Part shown: piece after piece, positions 1 to 10,380 of the stretch
How the letters are laid out: every line of letters begins with the position of its first letter
Numbering within the stretch: the stretch's first letter is position 1
From: Rhabditoides inermis
Lineage: Eukaryota > Nematoda > Chromadorea > Rhabditida > Rhabditidae
Direction of reading: 5' to 3'
Length of the DNA stretch: 64,000 nt
Assembly (NCBI GenBank): GCA_963966185.1
Contig: CAWZYM010000233.1
Span: 135,103-199,102 of the forward strand
Notes under the pieces: model-generated
Told to the model about the DNA's origin: nothing
The model's database searches: none
The model's input: only the letters and a program-made list of their open reading frames with translations
Made by a program: the position numbers and the translations under genes

Positions 1-328
1 CTCTCATTGGTAACAGCGAGCGGAGCCATTTCTTCTCTCCTAATGTGGTAGCAGTTCTGGTACGGTAGCATATATTATCTCGTGCAGGTTGCAAACTGTT
101 TCGTGTTGTATGTATGTGTGCCGCTTTCCACCGAATGCGTGTCGAGCGCCTCTCGCAGCAGTCTAGAAGCTGTGAGAGTGTGTCTCCTATATCGCAGAGA
201 ATAGATACCGAGACGATTTGAGCCGCCTATTGCCAAGGTGTCCCGTTGAATCATGGTTGTACATTGCACCGTCTTATCCTCCCTTGTTGTCTGGTCTAGT
301 GAGCTTGCGCAAGTGAGCTCACGCCCCT

Positions 329-347
329 GGCTTGTTATCGCCGCCCC
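329..347 (+). repeat. dispersed motif ggcttgttatcgccgc, copy 1
   Basis: First of four copies of a ~17-25 nt motif in the retroelement-like region. The sequence is ggcttgttatcgccgcccc followed by aagttaacc. Other copies are at 2424, 4630 and 5391. Its function is unknown; a primer-binding or leader signal is possible. Confidence 0.6.
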
Positions 348-2193
348 AAGTTAACCAACTTCCTCTCTCTCTTCCTGCGCGGAAACGTGCAGGATTATGT
401 TCGCGGGTACGGGTGAGCAAAACAGCCACACAAGAGAACGAACGTGCAAGTGTACACCAGTGGGACTCAAAAGGGCTAGTTATTTTCTTACGGCCATTTG
501 TTTGGACGGCTGGCAGTTGCGAAAGCAATCGCGCCGTCGGTGAGTGAACGTTGTAGTTTGTAGTGTGGTCTCTGCTATACGGGTGCGCGGTGTGTGAGCG
601 AGACTCCATTTATATTTTTCGCCTCGAGGTAGTATAAGACTAGTCACACAAATACAAATATGTTTGTGTCAGGAGTACTGTAGTTACAGTAATATGTTTT
701 GAATACGGTAGATTTTATTTTCACGTGTCCGCACTGTTCTCTGTTGTCGCGCTCTCGCCAGACATCGATCGTCTGTCGTCTGTGTCGGTGGGTGTGGTGT
801 GAGTGACCGCTGATTTCTCGATCGCGTGATTTCGTCTCTCTCCTCTCCCCGCAGAGGCTGGACCGAGTGACCGGTATCGATCGCGCCCCACAACACAAGC
901 GTGTTTCGAAAGCCGGCCGGGTGACTGCGATGCCCACTGTGCACCCCTGCACCAACGAATGAGATCAGGTACGTCTAAGTGAATTGTGATCCTGTATTTA
1001 CATATTGTACTATTAGTTTGGTTGTTTTAATATATGTGAGTGTAGTGTTAACTGATTGGTTGCGGGCTGTGGGTAATTTGAGTGAATAGTAGTGCTATAA
1101 CTTTATTTCATCACGCTCGCTAGACTCGCCGAGTGGGCCGAGAAGGCTGGCGAGGTCTGGCGTGTCGAAGCAGCTTCCGTCAGGAGGATACTCACTCAGG
1201 GAGACTGCAGGTATGCGGGTCTAAGGTGGCATGATTCTTATATTGTGACGACAATTAGAATGCGTGTTCGTGTTGTTCAAATCCTAGGGATGCCTAGGTA
1301 GCGGATAATGATAGTGTCATATTCGTTTTATGCCGGTGATTTGATCACACTCGGTGATAATATAGTAGTGCTATATTTATAAATCCTTGCGGTAGTGCCA
1401 CAGGGTAGGGATCTTTGGTTAGTGATCATTGGTCTAGCGCTCTTTCAGTTCCAAGTGCAGTGCGAGCTCACTTTGGCAGAGACATTATGGTAGATACTAG
1501 TGGTACTACTCAGAACGGACCGAGAGTTTCGGGATATGAGCTCTTCTCATACACGAAACTCCAAACTACAAGGGAATGAGCGCCATTTCGACGTTCAGCC
1601 GCGTCGAGCGAATGATGAGAACAAGTCAAGAACGCGCAGCTGCATTCGCGCAGCGCGTCTCGCAAGGGTTCGTGGTAGGCTATGAGGTCAGAGACGGATA
1701 GCATTGATGACTGATGGAAGACGCTATCTATGAGCCGTTTGCGAACGACTATAGCAACATAACGTAAACGTGGGCGCACTGTTTGAGTTTTGTAGAATTA
1801 GTATTGAGACTATACCTGCACTACTTAGATAGGAAAGAGTGTTGTGTAGATGTGGTGTTGGATCCTATTCTAACTTCACTACGTTCCAGGTGACGAGATG
1901 ATAGATGCCTCGATACCCAGGGACGAGAAGCCGCTGCACCGTCAAGCAGTGTCGGCGCGCCACGAACACTTCAACAAGGTGAGTTGTTAGTGTAGTGGGA
2001 CGAGTGATAAGAATATATGGGACTCGATCTAGAAGTGAGCATTGTGTTTCTGCGTGTTAACTTACCAATTGCAGGTGAATTTTCTGGCGCAATGTGAACT
2101 CCTTGTACTTCCCGATTTTGTCTTATATTTTCGCGTTACTCTGGTGTCTGTATGATGATTGACATTGATTATTGATTTTCGTTGATTGCTCTT

Positions 2194-2238
<45 letters not shown>

Positions 2239-2423
2239 ATGTTTTGCTCGCCACTGTTGTTTCGCATTGTCCGTGTATTAGTTGTCGATTATCGCGCGCG
2301 TTTTTTTTTTTTGACTGTCACGTACCACATCTTGCAGGTGCTGCTCGAGCTGGAACATCAAGGCTGCAGGGGTATAAGTTTCTCTTATCCTCTCTCTCTG
2401 TCTAGCAAGCTTGCTTGCGACCT

Positions 2424-2440
2424 GGCTTGTTATCGCCGCC
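2424..2440 (+). repeat. dispersed motif ggcttgttatcgccgcc, copy 2
   Basis: Nearly identical to copy 1, including the preceding cct and a following a/c-rich stretch. It lies 81 bp before the gag start codon. Confidence 0.6.
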
Positions 2441-2520
2441 CAACGCAAACCAACCTTTCTCTTTGTCTTATCTCTTGAGAAGAAGAAGAAGCCCGCGGAG
2501 GTGAACGAGGGCAGTGAAGC

Positions 2521-3468
2521 ATGGAAACAGATCAAGTTTCAGATGCGTCCGCAGGTGAACGAGACGAGACGGTTCACAAGGTGAGCAATGACAACAACAT
2601 CTGCGTGAACGTGAGCCACGTCAAGTGGGAGGTGTTCAAATACTCTCCCGGCGAGCCCGCACAATTCAGTAGGTTTCTAGTGCGCTTCGAGGACAAGATC
2701 GAGGCCTTCGGTCTCAACATTCCCGCGCGTCAGAAGGCCGCGCTACTGCGCTGCAATGTCGTGGGTGCAGAATGGATCTTCCACGAGATGAGCGAGAAGA
2801 AGCACGACTACGACGAGCTGGTCAAGTACCTGATGGACTTCTTCGAAGGCGGCCGACATCAGATGGCTGTAGAGCACCGCAGCAACTTCAAGATGGAGCA
2901 GGGCAAGAACGAAAGGGTACGTGACTACGCGAGACGTTGTTGGGAGAGAGTTGCCGGTCGTCATTACCCAGGTGAGTGCAAGAAGTACTTTCTCTACGAC
3001 GACTTCGTCAATGGTATCCGACCTGAAAAGCTCCGAGTTATGAATCTGATGAACTATGGCGGCAGGAACATTGACAAGGACGACTTCTTTGCTGTGGTCA
3101 TGCGAGCAGACTGGATTGAGACTCTGTTCTACGACCGCGACTGTAAGCCCTGTCCGGAGGAGCTAGCTGGAGACGCAAAGCGGTGCGCCTACTGTGGATC
3201 GGCGAAGCACAAGGGCAGCTGCCAGCAGGTGCTGCGCAAGTGGAAGACGGCCGACCCCGTGAAGAAGGAGACCGACAACGTCGAAGCCTGCGAGCTGGAG
3301 AAGCGAATGCGTTATTGTGGGTACTGTAGAAAAGATGGTCATTCAGATCTCTACTGTTCTCGTCTGAAGAAGGCGCGGAAGAACCAGGCAAAGCGACACA
3401 ATGGACGTAAGGCACAAGCCGGATACGATGCCGGAGTGGACGAGTTCGCCGCCCTTTCTCTTAATTAG
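2521..3468 (+). CDS. retrotransposon Gag-like protein with two zinc knuckles
   Basis: A single uninterrupted 315-residue frame, unlike the intron-rich genes around it. The first ~200 residues look like a capsid-type retrotransposon Gag (charged, helical, several conserved aromatics). The C-terminal third carries two CCHC-type zinc knuckles: one spaced CX2CX4HX3C near residue 222 and one spaced CX2CX4HX4C near residue 263, the second being the classical retroviral nucleocapsid spacing. A Lys/Arg-rich tail follows, as expected for nucleic-acid binding. No protease, reverse transcriptase, RNase H or integrase frame follows in the next 2.5 kb, so the element is non-autonomous, internally deleted, or a gag that survives on its own. 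The reading frame is intact, which is notable for a dead element. Role inferred: packaging of element RNA. Confidence 0.75.
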   Translation: METDQVSDASAGERDETVHKVSNDNNICVNVSHVKWEVFKYSPGEPAQFSRFLVRFEDKIEAFGLNIPARQKAALLRCNVVGAEWIFHEMSEKKHDYDELVKYLMDFFEGGRHQMAVEHRSNFKMEQGKNERVRDYARRCWERVAGRHYPGECKKYFLYDDFVNGIRPEKLRVMNLMNYGGRNIDKDDFFAVVMRADWIETLFYDRDCKPCPEELAGDAKRCAYCGSAKHKGSCQQVLRKWKTADPVKKETDNVEACELEKRMRYCGYCRKDGHSDLYCSRLKKARKNQAKRHNGRKAQAGYDAGVDEFAALSLN

Positions 3469-3845
3469 ACGGACGTGCACGTGAGTGAACACCTTTGTAT
3501 AACTGTGCAGTAGGTAGTCCCTTTTTCTAGTAAGCTCGGATCTGGCCGAGTGATCAAATCATATCAGTTTCCAAATTCGGTAGTTTCTTTTGGGTTTATA
3601 CGTTTTGCGCGGTCGTTGATTATTGATTGAGTTCTGACTGTAGATCGAGGCGAGACATTTTGTAATCAGATTATCTTTTGTCATGTCACATTGTTGTTTA
3701 GACACGTTCGTGGGTCAGACGTATCACCTGTAAACGAATGACGCCACACTTTTTGTAGTATTGTAGTATCCCGAGAGTCAGAAACAGTTGACTTCAGTTT
3801 TTTTTTCAGTTATCGGTGCTCGGTCGTTTGTTGGACAAACAGGGA

Positions 3846-4230
3846 CGGAGCAGAAGCGCTGATCACAAACCGCCAACGCCGACGTGGCTTGTCTCCACAC
3901 TGACGATGCAGCCGACGCCGCTGCACACGGACGGAGAAGAGGCGCTGATCACAAACCGCCAACGCCGACGTGGCCTGTCTTCACACTGACGATGCAGCCG
4001 ACGCCGCTGCACACGGACGGAGAAGAAGCGCTGATCACAAACCGCCAACGTCGACGTGGCCTGTCTCCACACTGACGATGCAGCCGACGCCGCTGCACAC
4101 GGACGGAGAAGAAGCGCTGATCACAAACCGCCAACGTCGACGTGGCCTGTCTCCACACTGACGATGCAGCCGACGCCGCTGCACACGGACGGAGAAGAAG
4201 CGCTGATCACAAACCGTCAACACTGACGTG
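3846..4230. repeat. 86-bp tandem repeat, about 4.4 copies
   Basis: The marker gcgctgatcacaaaccg recurs at 3856, 3942, 4028, 4114 and 4200, exactly 86 bp apart. Copies differ at only a few positions, and the last partial copy diverges after about 40 bp. Because 86 is not a multiple of 3 and no stop interrupts, open frames run through the array on both strands; these are artefacts of the repeat. The high identity suggests recent expansion. Confidence 0.95.
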
Positions 4231-4629
4231 GCCTATCGCTCCAAACTACGTGACGCAGCTGACCCGAACCTGGACAATGAGTAAGATTCAACGGAGCCGA
4301 AGTTCATCCGCCAGCCGAATCCGAAGCGCGGAAACTACAATCCGCTCACTCGCAAAGGTCGTCGCCGAAGAGACGACTCTTCTGCCGTGAAGACTGTGGA
4401 TTCGCGATTCGGACGCGTGAGTTGGGTAGAGGGCCAATCTGACTCTTTTCAGCGCGTGCCGATGCTACAAGTAGTTCGTGCTGTTTGCTTTACGTGTATT
4501 ATAAGGTTTTGTAGATCCCTTCTTGTGTAGTTTATCGAGTGTAGTGCGCGCTGCCAGCTGACAGCCAGACTGTGCACATGTGCGCGTGAATAGGTTTTTG
4601 GGTAGCGTGGGGGTGCGATTTACGTGGAA

Positions 4630-4646
4630 GGCTTGTCATCGCCGCT
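4630..4646 (+). repeat. dispersed motif ggcttgtcatcgccgct, copy 3
   Basis: Third copy, with c for t at the seventh position, followed by cccagttcac, which matches the cccaagttaacc after copy 1. Confidence 0.55.
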
Positions 4647-5309
4647 CCCAGTTCACGTGAATCTTCTTCCTATTCTCCTACGTGTGATCAGTTGGCTCGT
4701 CGTGTCACTGTTATTGGTTTATCTTTACTACGTGGTAAGTTACTTCTAGTTTTTGCTATGTTGTTTGAATGTATTGAAACACTCTGTTCAGGTGTACAAC
4801 TGCGCTTCCGACGAGGTGGCCGCTCTGCCTCGACAAGATCAACTGTTTTGGCGGCCGAGTGCTCAATGGTCGTCGAATTCGAGACGAACACCGGATGATT
4901 CATCCGCAGCATGGTCGAGTCAAGCCGAGCAAGTGGCAGGACATCAGTCGGGACGCGTGAAGTGTGGTCTGTCCATTTATGTTTGATTTACTTTGTATAG
5001 TAGCTTGTTACTTTAGTGGGTCGTAAGACACTTGTAGATTGTAATCCTTTCAGGAATTAGTCGTGGTCTTTTATGTAGGTGGCATCGTGCGGTGTCGATG
5101 CATTTGTTTGAGGGGGAGGTGTCAGCGAGGCGACACGCTATCTCGCTGATGCACTCTCACTCCCTTGTGCTCGAGTGCTAATCTCTCTCTCTCTTCCAGT
5201 GCCGACAGCACGAGGGGTGGAGCCGGCCGGCCGGACTCACCGCCGACCTACCGCTGATCTACCGCGGACGCTGATTGGCTGAGAGAAGATTCGAGAGCGC
5301 GCGGCCACC

Positions 5310-5317
5310 TATATAAG
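5310..5317 (+). promoter_or_regulatory. TATA box in the LTR-like end
   Basis: tatataag within cacctatataagctgg, about 190 bp inside the LTR-like end, in the position expected for a U3 promoter. Confidence 0.6.
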
Positions 5318-5390
5318 CTGGCCGATCGCTCATTCGAGGCCGCCGCCGGCCTAGCCGGAGTACGGAATGCTCTAGCGGACCCGAAGGCTA

Positions 5391-5410
5391 GGCTTGTTAA
5401 CGCCGCACCA
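5391..5410 (+). repeat. dispersed motif ggcttgttaacgccgcacca, copy 4
   Basis: Fourth copy, about 75 bp downstream of the TATA box, with a for t at one position and acca for cccc. Its place in the presumptive transcribed leader mirrors copy 1. Confidence 0.55.
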
Positions 5411-5782
5411 AATCCTTCACCATTGCCATGTCATAAATCCCCTTTCGCAATGTGTCTCTGGGTTGTTGTGTGTAGTTAGTTGTCTCTCGTCGGTTCTATT
5501 GGTCTCTCGGTTGCACGTAACTTCTGGGTCGATGTGGCGCGTCGGCTCCCCGCCGACGCGTTGCTTCATAGAGGTAGTCCTTGGGCAAGACCTGTCTGTC
5601 TTCGGATGGCCAGATCCTCTCATTACACTTGCGGCTGTGTTAGCCACTGTATTTTTACATGCACTTTGCCTTGAACATGTTACACATACATATTCATAAT
5701 TCACAATCACAAACATTGCTTCTGTAACTATACTGTAACAATATTTTCAAAGAACTACTACATTGTAAAAGTCGAACAGTGT

Positions 5783-7779
5783 CTACAGTCTGCTCCTCTC
5801 TGTTCCGATGTGGAATATCTGCTTGAGTTCTCCTCCTCGCATCGTCTTCTCCAGTCCATCCTTGTACTCTTCCAGGCGTCGTCTCTCCATCGGAGGAGGA
5901 CGCAGTGCACCAGAGATAAACAGGTCCTGTGAAAAGAATTCAAATAAAGTAGGAATGATCAAATCTATTACAGTCACTTGGCCTCTAGAACCCACCTGTA
6001 CTTCTCTCATCATCCTCTCAACCTCCTTTTCGTTCGCATCATCCCGCATCCACATTCCGTTCGCGACCCCGGTCACCTGAAAAAAAAACACATTTTATAT
6101 GTTTACCGAGCGAAATATATGTACGAAACGTGTGATAAATAAACGCACAGTGATTTGGTTGAAGACTAGCGACGATGTACTGAACTCGTGTGGTTTCTTG
6201 CTCATACCACCTGAATGTTCGTTTAATATCTATAAAATTATCAAAATTTACATGAACATTATGATGTTGTACTTTTGATAGCTTTAGTACATTTTTAAAT
6301 GTTTATTGAAAAATGCAAAACGTTATTCCGTTGCGGGGAATCGAACCCCGGCCTTACGGGTGAGAGCCGTAAATCCTAACCACTAGACCACAACGGACAT
6401 GAATGTTTGCATCTATGCAGCAGCTACGTATGCTCTCAAGATGCTGGGTCATCTTGCTGCTGTCAACGCACAAGGAGAGTGCTCAATACACTAGAAGGCG
6501 CCACAAGAAAGAGTGGTTCGTACCGTAAACAACACAGGTGCCTCCTCTCTCGAGGACGGATGCGATGGCGAGAGCGCTGCGACCGCCGACTCCATTGAAG
6601 GCTAGACGGACAGGTGCACCGAGGGACTTGACCAGCTGGAAAAACGGCTTCTATCTGGTTGTGTGACTTCCCCCACCTTCTTGCCCTCTATTGCGAACTC
6701 CTCTTCTGTGAGTACATGGTCTGCGCCAGACGCTATCAGCTCATCCTGGATTACGAAGGTTATTCTTACAATATAGTTTTTATCAGGAAGATATGCATAA
6801 CCACTGTTCAGAAACGATTATTAAAGAATTCCGTGTGGCTAGGGCCGTTGTTGTCCATATTTTGAAGAAGAAAAAGCTTGAATAACATGTACATCTCACC
6901 TTCAACGCCTTGATATTCTTCCTATCGCGAACCACATTGATAGTGTGGTAGCCCATAGCTGAAAGGATCTACTGCATCTCTCCCTCTCCCTCTCTCTCCC
7001 TTACACATCCCTCTCCCTCCCTACCCTCCTCCTCCCTCTCTCACCCTTGCACATCTGTATGGCTATCCTGCCGACTCCGCTGTTTGCCGAGTTCTGCACC
7101 ACCCAGTCGCCCTCCCTCATCTTCACGTACTGCGTCAGCATCACCCACACTGTGCACGGATTCACCATGAAGATCGAGGCGGCCAGCTGGAAAGTACGAG
7201 TCACAGTGGGGAGGCGAGTGTCACTCACCGGGTCGATGCGGGCGTCCATCTTGACGAGTGCGTCCTCGTGGTGGATGGAGCAGTCACTCCACACAGAGTG
7301 GGGCATGTCCAGCACGCAGACAAGGTCGTCCACCCGGAGCGAACACGAACCGTGCGCCTGATGAGGGCACAATCAACATACATCTGCCAAAGAATACATA
7401 CATGTTACAAGTTCGTATCTAGGTTTATGTATATACCTGCTACAGTTTCAGAGCTAGTCTTCAATCTAACTTGCTGAAATACGGTCTTCTAACCGCCACC
7501 CCCTTTTGCAATAATAAAACTGTGCAACTCACTTTGACCACCCTGCCCGCTCCCTCCGATCCAGCGATACACGGCAGCTCTTCCTGAATACAAAGTATTT
7601 GAACAAGCATCATGTACATACGCACTCGGATCACATAGGCTCCCTGTATTCTGTTGATGTCGAGTGGATTGATGGGAGCGTAGATCCATTCCACAAGCAC
7701 TTCCCCTGCGGACAAATCCGTGCTGATCGTATCAGTCGACAAGTAGATCACCTGGGATGGGCTTCATAACAAATAGAGA

Positions 7780-7821
<42 letters not shown>

Positions 7822-7885
7822 GTATCACCTGTCTAGGATCTCCGAACTTGTCGTACTTGAGAGCTCTGCGTGTTATGGTCGCCAT
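5783..7885 (-). CDS. mitochondrial trans-2-enoyl-CoA reductase (MECR family)
   Basis: NADPH-dependent reductase of mitochondrial fatty-acid synthesis, reducing trans-2-enoyl thioesters. Exons read from right to left give the whole MECR fold: N-terminal ALKYDKFGDPRQ, then EWIYAPINPLDINRIQGAY, the GSEGAGRVVK loop, VDDLVCVLDMPHSVWSD, the cofactor region QNSANSGVGRIAIQMCK with AMGYHTINVVRDRKNIKALK, then FNGVGGRSALA, ERGGTCVVYG, GMSKKPHEFSTSSLVFN and a C-terminal exon ending SRL. There are at least ten short exons. The ATG at 7885 starts MATITRRALKYDK; an in-frame extension upstream has no ATG, so a mitochondrial presequence, if present, would come from an unseen 5' exon. A tRNA gene lies in the ~300-nt intron before the GMSKKP exon. 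Family assignment is secure; exact splice sites are my reconstruction. Confidence 0.88.
6326..6397 (-). tRNA. tRNA-Glu (CTC anticodon)
   Basis: A complete 72-nt cloverleaf on the minus strand. Acceptor arm TCCGTTG pairs with CAACGGA, and the discriminator is A. The D-arm region is TGGTCTAGTGGTTAGGA, the anticodon arm TACGGCTCTCACCCGTA carries CTC in the loop, and the T-arm GGGGTTCGATTCCCC is perfect. A and B box promoter sequences are intact and a TTTT run lies five bases past the end. It sits in an intron of the MECR gene, in the same orientation. Confidence 0.97.
7788..7822. repeat. GA microsatellite with poly-G tract in MECR intron 1
   Basis: gagaga repeats followed by twelve or more consecutive G, directly next to the first exon's splice donor. 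Confidence 0.9.
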
Positions 7886-8383
7886 GGGTGTAGAAAACGA
7901 ATGCCAAGGCAGAGAGACAATCGATGTATGACCCCCAAACACCGGTGCATATAAGGAGAAGAGAGAGAGAGAGATAACACGCCACACTGTGGTCTGATTG
8001 TCTGTTTTGGCCCAGAAAAGTACGTTATATCTATGATTACAAATAACAATTCTGCAATTACAATTGCCAGAGATTTCTGGGACGCTGACCAGAAGTTTGA
8101 ATCCAGATTAGCTAATAACTTCGATGGTTACCCCTAAATACAGTCCTACAGCCTACAGATTATCGAATCCAGATTACCTAAACATAAAGTTCACACTTTG
8201 GGCCGTCTTGATGTGATAGTTGAAGTTGAGAAACGTACAGTCAGTACATAGAAACGTAAAGCGCGCGCTGCGAAGACTCGAATTAGCGTGCGAAATTAGA
8301 ATTAGACTATACACTATACGCGAGTTTTGCCACTTGTCCGATAGCATGTTCATCGTGCCAGTATCATTTCACCTCCTCTTCCG
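7886..8383. promoter_or_regulatory. divergent intergenic region between MECR and the receptor-pseudophosphatase gene
   Basis: About 500 bp separating two genes that point away from each other, so it should hold both promoters. A short GA microsatellite is at 7962-7976. No TATA box near either ATG is convincing, and no conserved protein is visible. Confidence 0.4.
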
Positions 8384-9546
8384 ATGCGACGTTGGCTGCT
8401 AGCCCTGTGGTGCGTGTCTCTTCCTTCCCTCTTCCCCTCCCACCCCCTCCCTTGCAGCTGGCTCCCGCTGGCCGCGTGTCTCTTCCCGTGCTACGTGGGC
8501 TTCGACCCGAACGTCGTCCCCTCCAACTCCTCCTGGAGTGGCGACGTCGAGCTGCCCGCCCTCGACCTCGCCAAGTCCGTCTCCTGCAACGGCATCTGCG
8601 TCGTCAGAGTGAAGATGTGAGCGATATCGACTGATATCGACTGATAATTGATTTGAGCTCTGCGAGTGGAGATGAGGAGACGGTGCGCGGTTGTCAGTCG
8701 CGATCGAATTTCGCTGTCAACCCCAACTACTGTCTCATGGACCGAACCGACTCATACGTCATGGAGTGAGTACTTTACAGTATCGTTTGTGCATATTTGA
8801 ATTACCGATTACGATACCTTACCGTACCTTTTTCAGGTACTTCGAGCGGGCGCAGAATGTGCGCTACTTCAAGTACTGCTGCTCCACCGCCCACTGCAAC
8901 ACCCACTTCACAATCATCCAGGCCAAGCGGCTCGGAACGGTGCGCGCGGATCGGAATATCGATTGATTATCGATTGGCGTTTCAGTTTCAGCAAGACGAG
9001 CACCTGCACGGCGTGCCGAAGATGCAGCTGATCATCATCATCATCGGACTGGCACTCGTGTGTCTCTGGCCCCCATACTACATTCGAGCGTGAGTGGAGG
9101 GAAGAGGAGGAAAGAGACTGCGAGCATTCGATGGATTGTCGAGTGACAGACTGATCTGTGCTCCTTTCAGGTACAACAAACTGAACGACATGATCATTGC
9201 CGACGCGGATTCCCCACTAGAACCGCACATCATCAACACGTCGAACCCGCCCGCATTCCACACGGTGAGAGGCTGCCGTAGTACAGTAACTCTGAGGATT
9301 CTTCTTTTCAGGAGCACGCGTCTGGAGTGGTGATCGGACAGCTGAGTCTGAAGAGCTGCGGCGACTTCTTTGTCAACGCTGAGCAGTGGAAGAAGCAGCA
9401 CCGCAAGAAGGGCAGCAAAAACAAGGACGTGCGTGGAGTGCTGTAGATACCGTAGTCTACCGTATTCCTTGTTCAGATTGAGTTCCCGGAGATCAGCTAC
9501 AAGTGTTTGGAGTACCAGGCGGGCGGCAACGGACACGGCATCGTCA

Positions 9547-9598
<52 letters not shown>

Positions 9599-10333
9599 AT
9601 CTCTACAGGCCAAGCGCGACATCTTCGCCAAGTTCGACTCTCTTGTCTACGCCCTCATGGAACACGGCCCCTACATGTACAATTTCAAACCCATCGATCT
9701 CGTCGAGGTGTTCGACCAGGCAAAGGTATCATGGCGTACTGTAGAGTACGAGATACGATAGTTACTAGTTACGGTATTTGAGGACATCTTCGCGAGTGAG
9801 CCGAACCTGCTGTCAATCCAGCCGCCGTGTGTGGTGATCGGTGACATTCGTGGACAGTGAGTACCGTTTTCTTGCTTCTTGCTACCGTATCCCACATGAC
9901 CGTCTAGGTACTCTGACCTGCATCGCTGGCTGCAGATCGTGGGTCATCCGCCGCGCACTCGCCTCCTCTTTCTGGGAGGCATCCTCGATCGCAGTGAGCG
10001 AGGCTCTCTCGACTGCATGGCTATGATTGCCGCTCTCAAGGTGGGCCGAACAAAGGGGGCGTGGCCTGGGATAAGACTCTCTCTCAGATTGCGTTTCCCT
10101 CGGAGGTGTTCGTGATTCGCGGAGTGGGGGAGACGATCCAGTTTCCTGTCACTCGCTTCGAACACAGTGTCAGGTATCGATCGATGGTCGAAGGATCAAT
10201 CGATAATTGATGGATGTAGGAACAACACTGCCGTCCGTTCTTCGCTCCGCCGAATGTGCTCGTATCTCCCCATTGCCGCCAAGGTCGGATCCAGGATTCT
10301 CTGCGTGCATAGCGGACTCTGTCATCAGGTATG

Positions 10334-10380
<47 letters not shown>

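Larger units (their letters stand above)
1..2520. other. 5' leader region of a gag-bearing retroelement-like locus
   Basis: No long conserved protein is visible here. The stretch ends at the gag start. It holds exon-like islands with GT/AG borders, for example 1891-1978, preceded by a ttccag acceptor, with an open frame beginning MIDASIPRDEKPLHRQAVSA and followed by gtgagt, and a short island at about 2339-2370. About 90 bp around 270-365 resembles 2385-2465 (cttatcctc, tctag, agcttgc and the ggcttgttatcgccgcc motif), so part of the leader is duplicated. A CT microsatellite lies at 2191-2238. I read this as the untranslated and possibly spliced leader of the element, but a host gene could also contribute. 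No 5' copy of the downstream LTR-like end was found, so the left boundary may lie outside the window. Confidence 0.35.
3469..5119. other. non-coding 3' part of the retroelement-like locus
   Basis: No protein similarity recognised between the gag stop and the LTR-like end except the tandem repeat listed separately. Short open segments at 4264-4390 and 4692-4900 are not convincing genes. A purine tract with the sequence agggggagg (5111-5119) abuts the LTR-like end and looks like a polypurine tract. Confidence 0.4.
5120..5420 (+). mobile_element. LTR-like 3' end of the retroelement (U3 plus start of R)
   Basis: Begins with TG directly after a purine tract (agggggagg), the usual arrangement of polypurine tract and 3' LTR. 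It contains a TATA box at 5310 and then a GC-rich presumptive transcription start region, ending near the fourth copy of the ggcttgtt motif. The right end is not defined because no second LTR copy is present in the window for comparison. Assignment as an LTR is inferred from this layout, not from a matched pair. Confidence 0.5.

Noticed and set aside
3863..4223. Overlapping open frames on both strands of the 86-bp array
   Set aside because: They repeat every 86 bp and exist only because the unit has no stops; no start context, conservation or splice signal.
3846..4230. CRISPR-like direct repeat array
   Set aside because: There are no unique spacers, the whole 86-bp unit repeats, and the genome is eukaryotic.
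7886..7987. N-terminal extension of MECR as a mitochondrial presequence
   Set aside because: The in-frame extension begins with GTG and runs through a microsatellite; no ATG is available, so the ATG at 7885 was kept.
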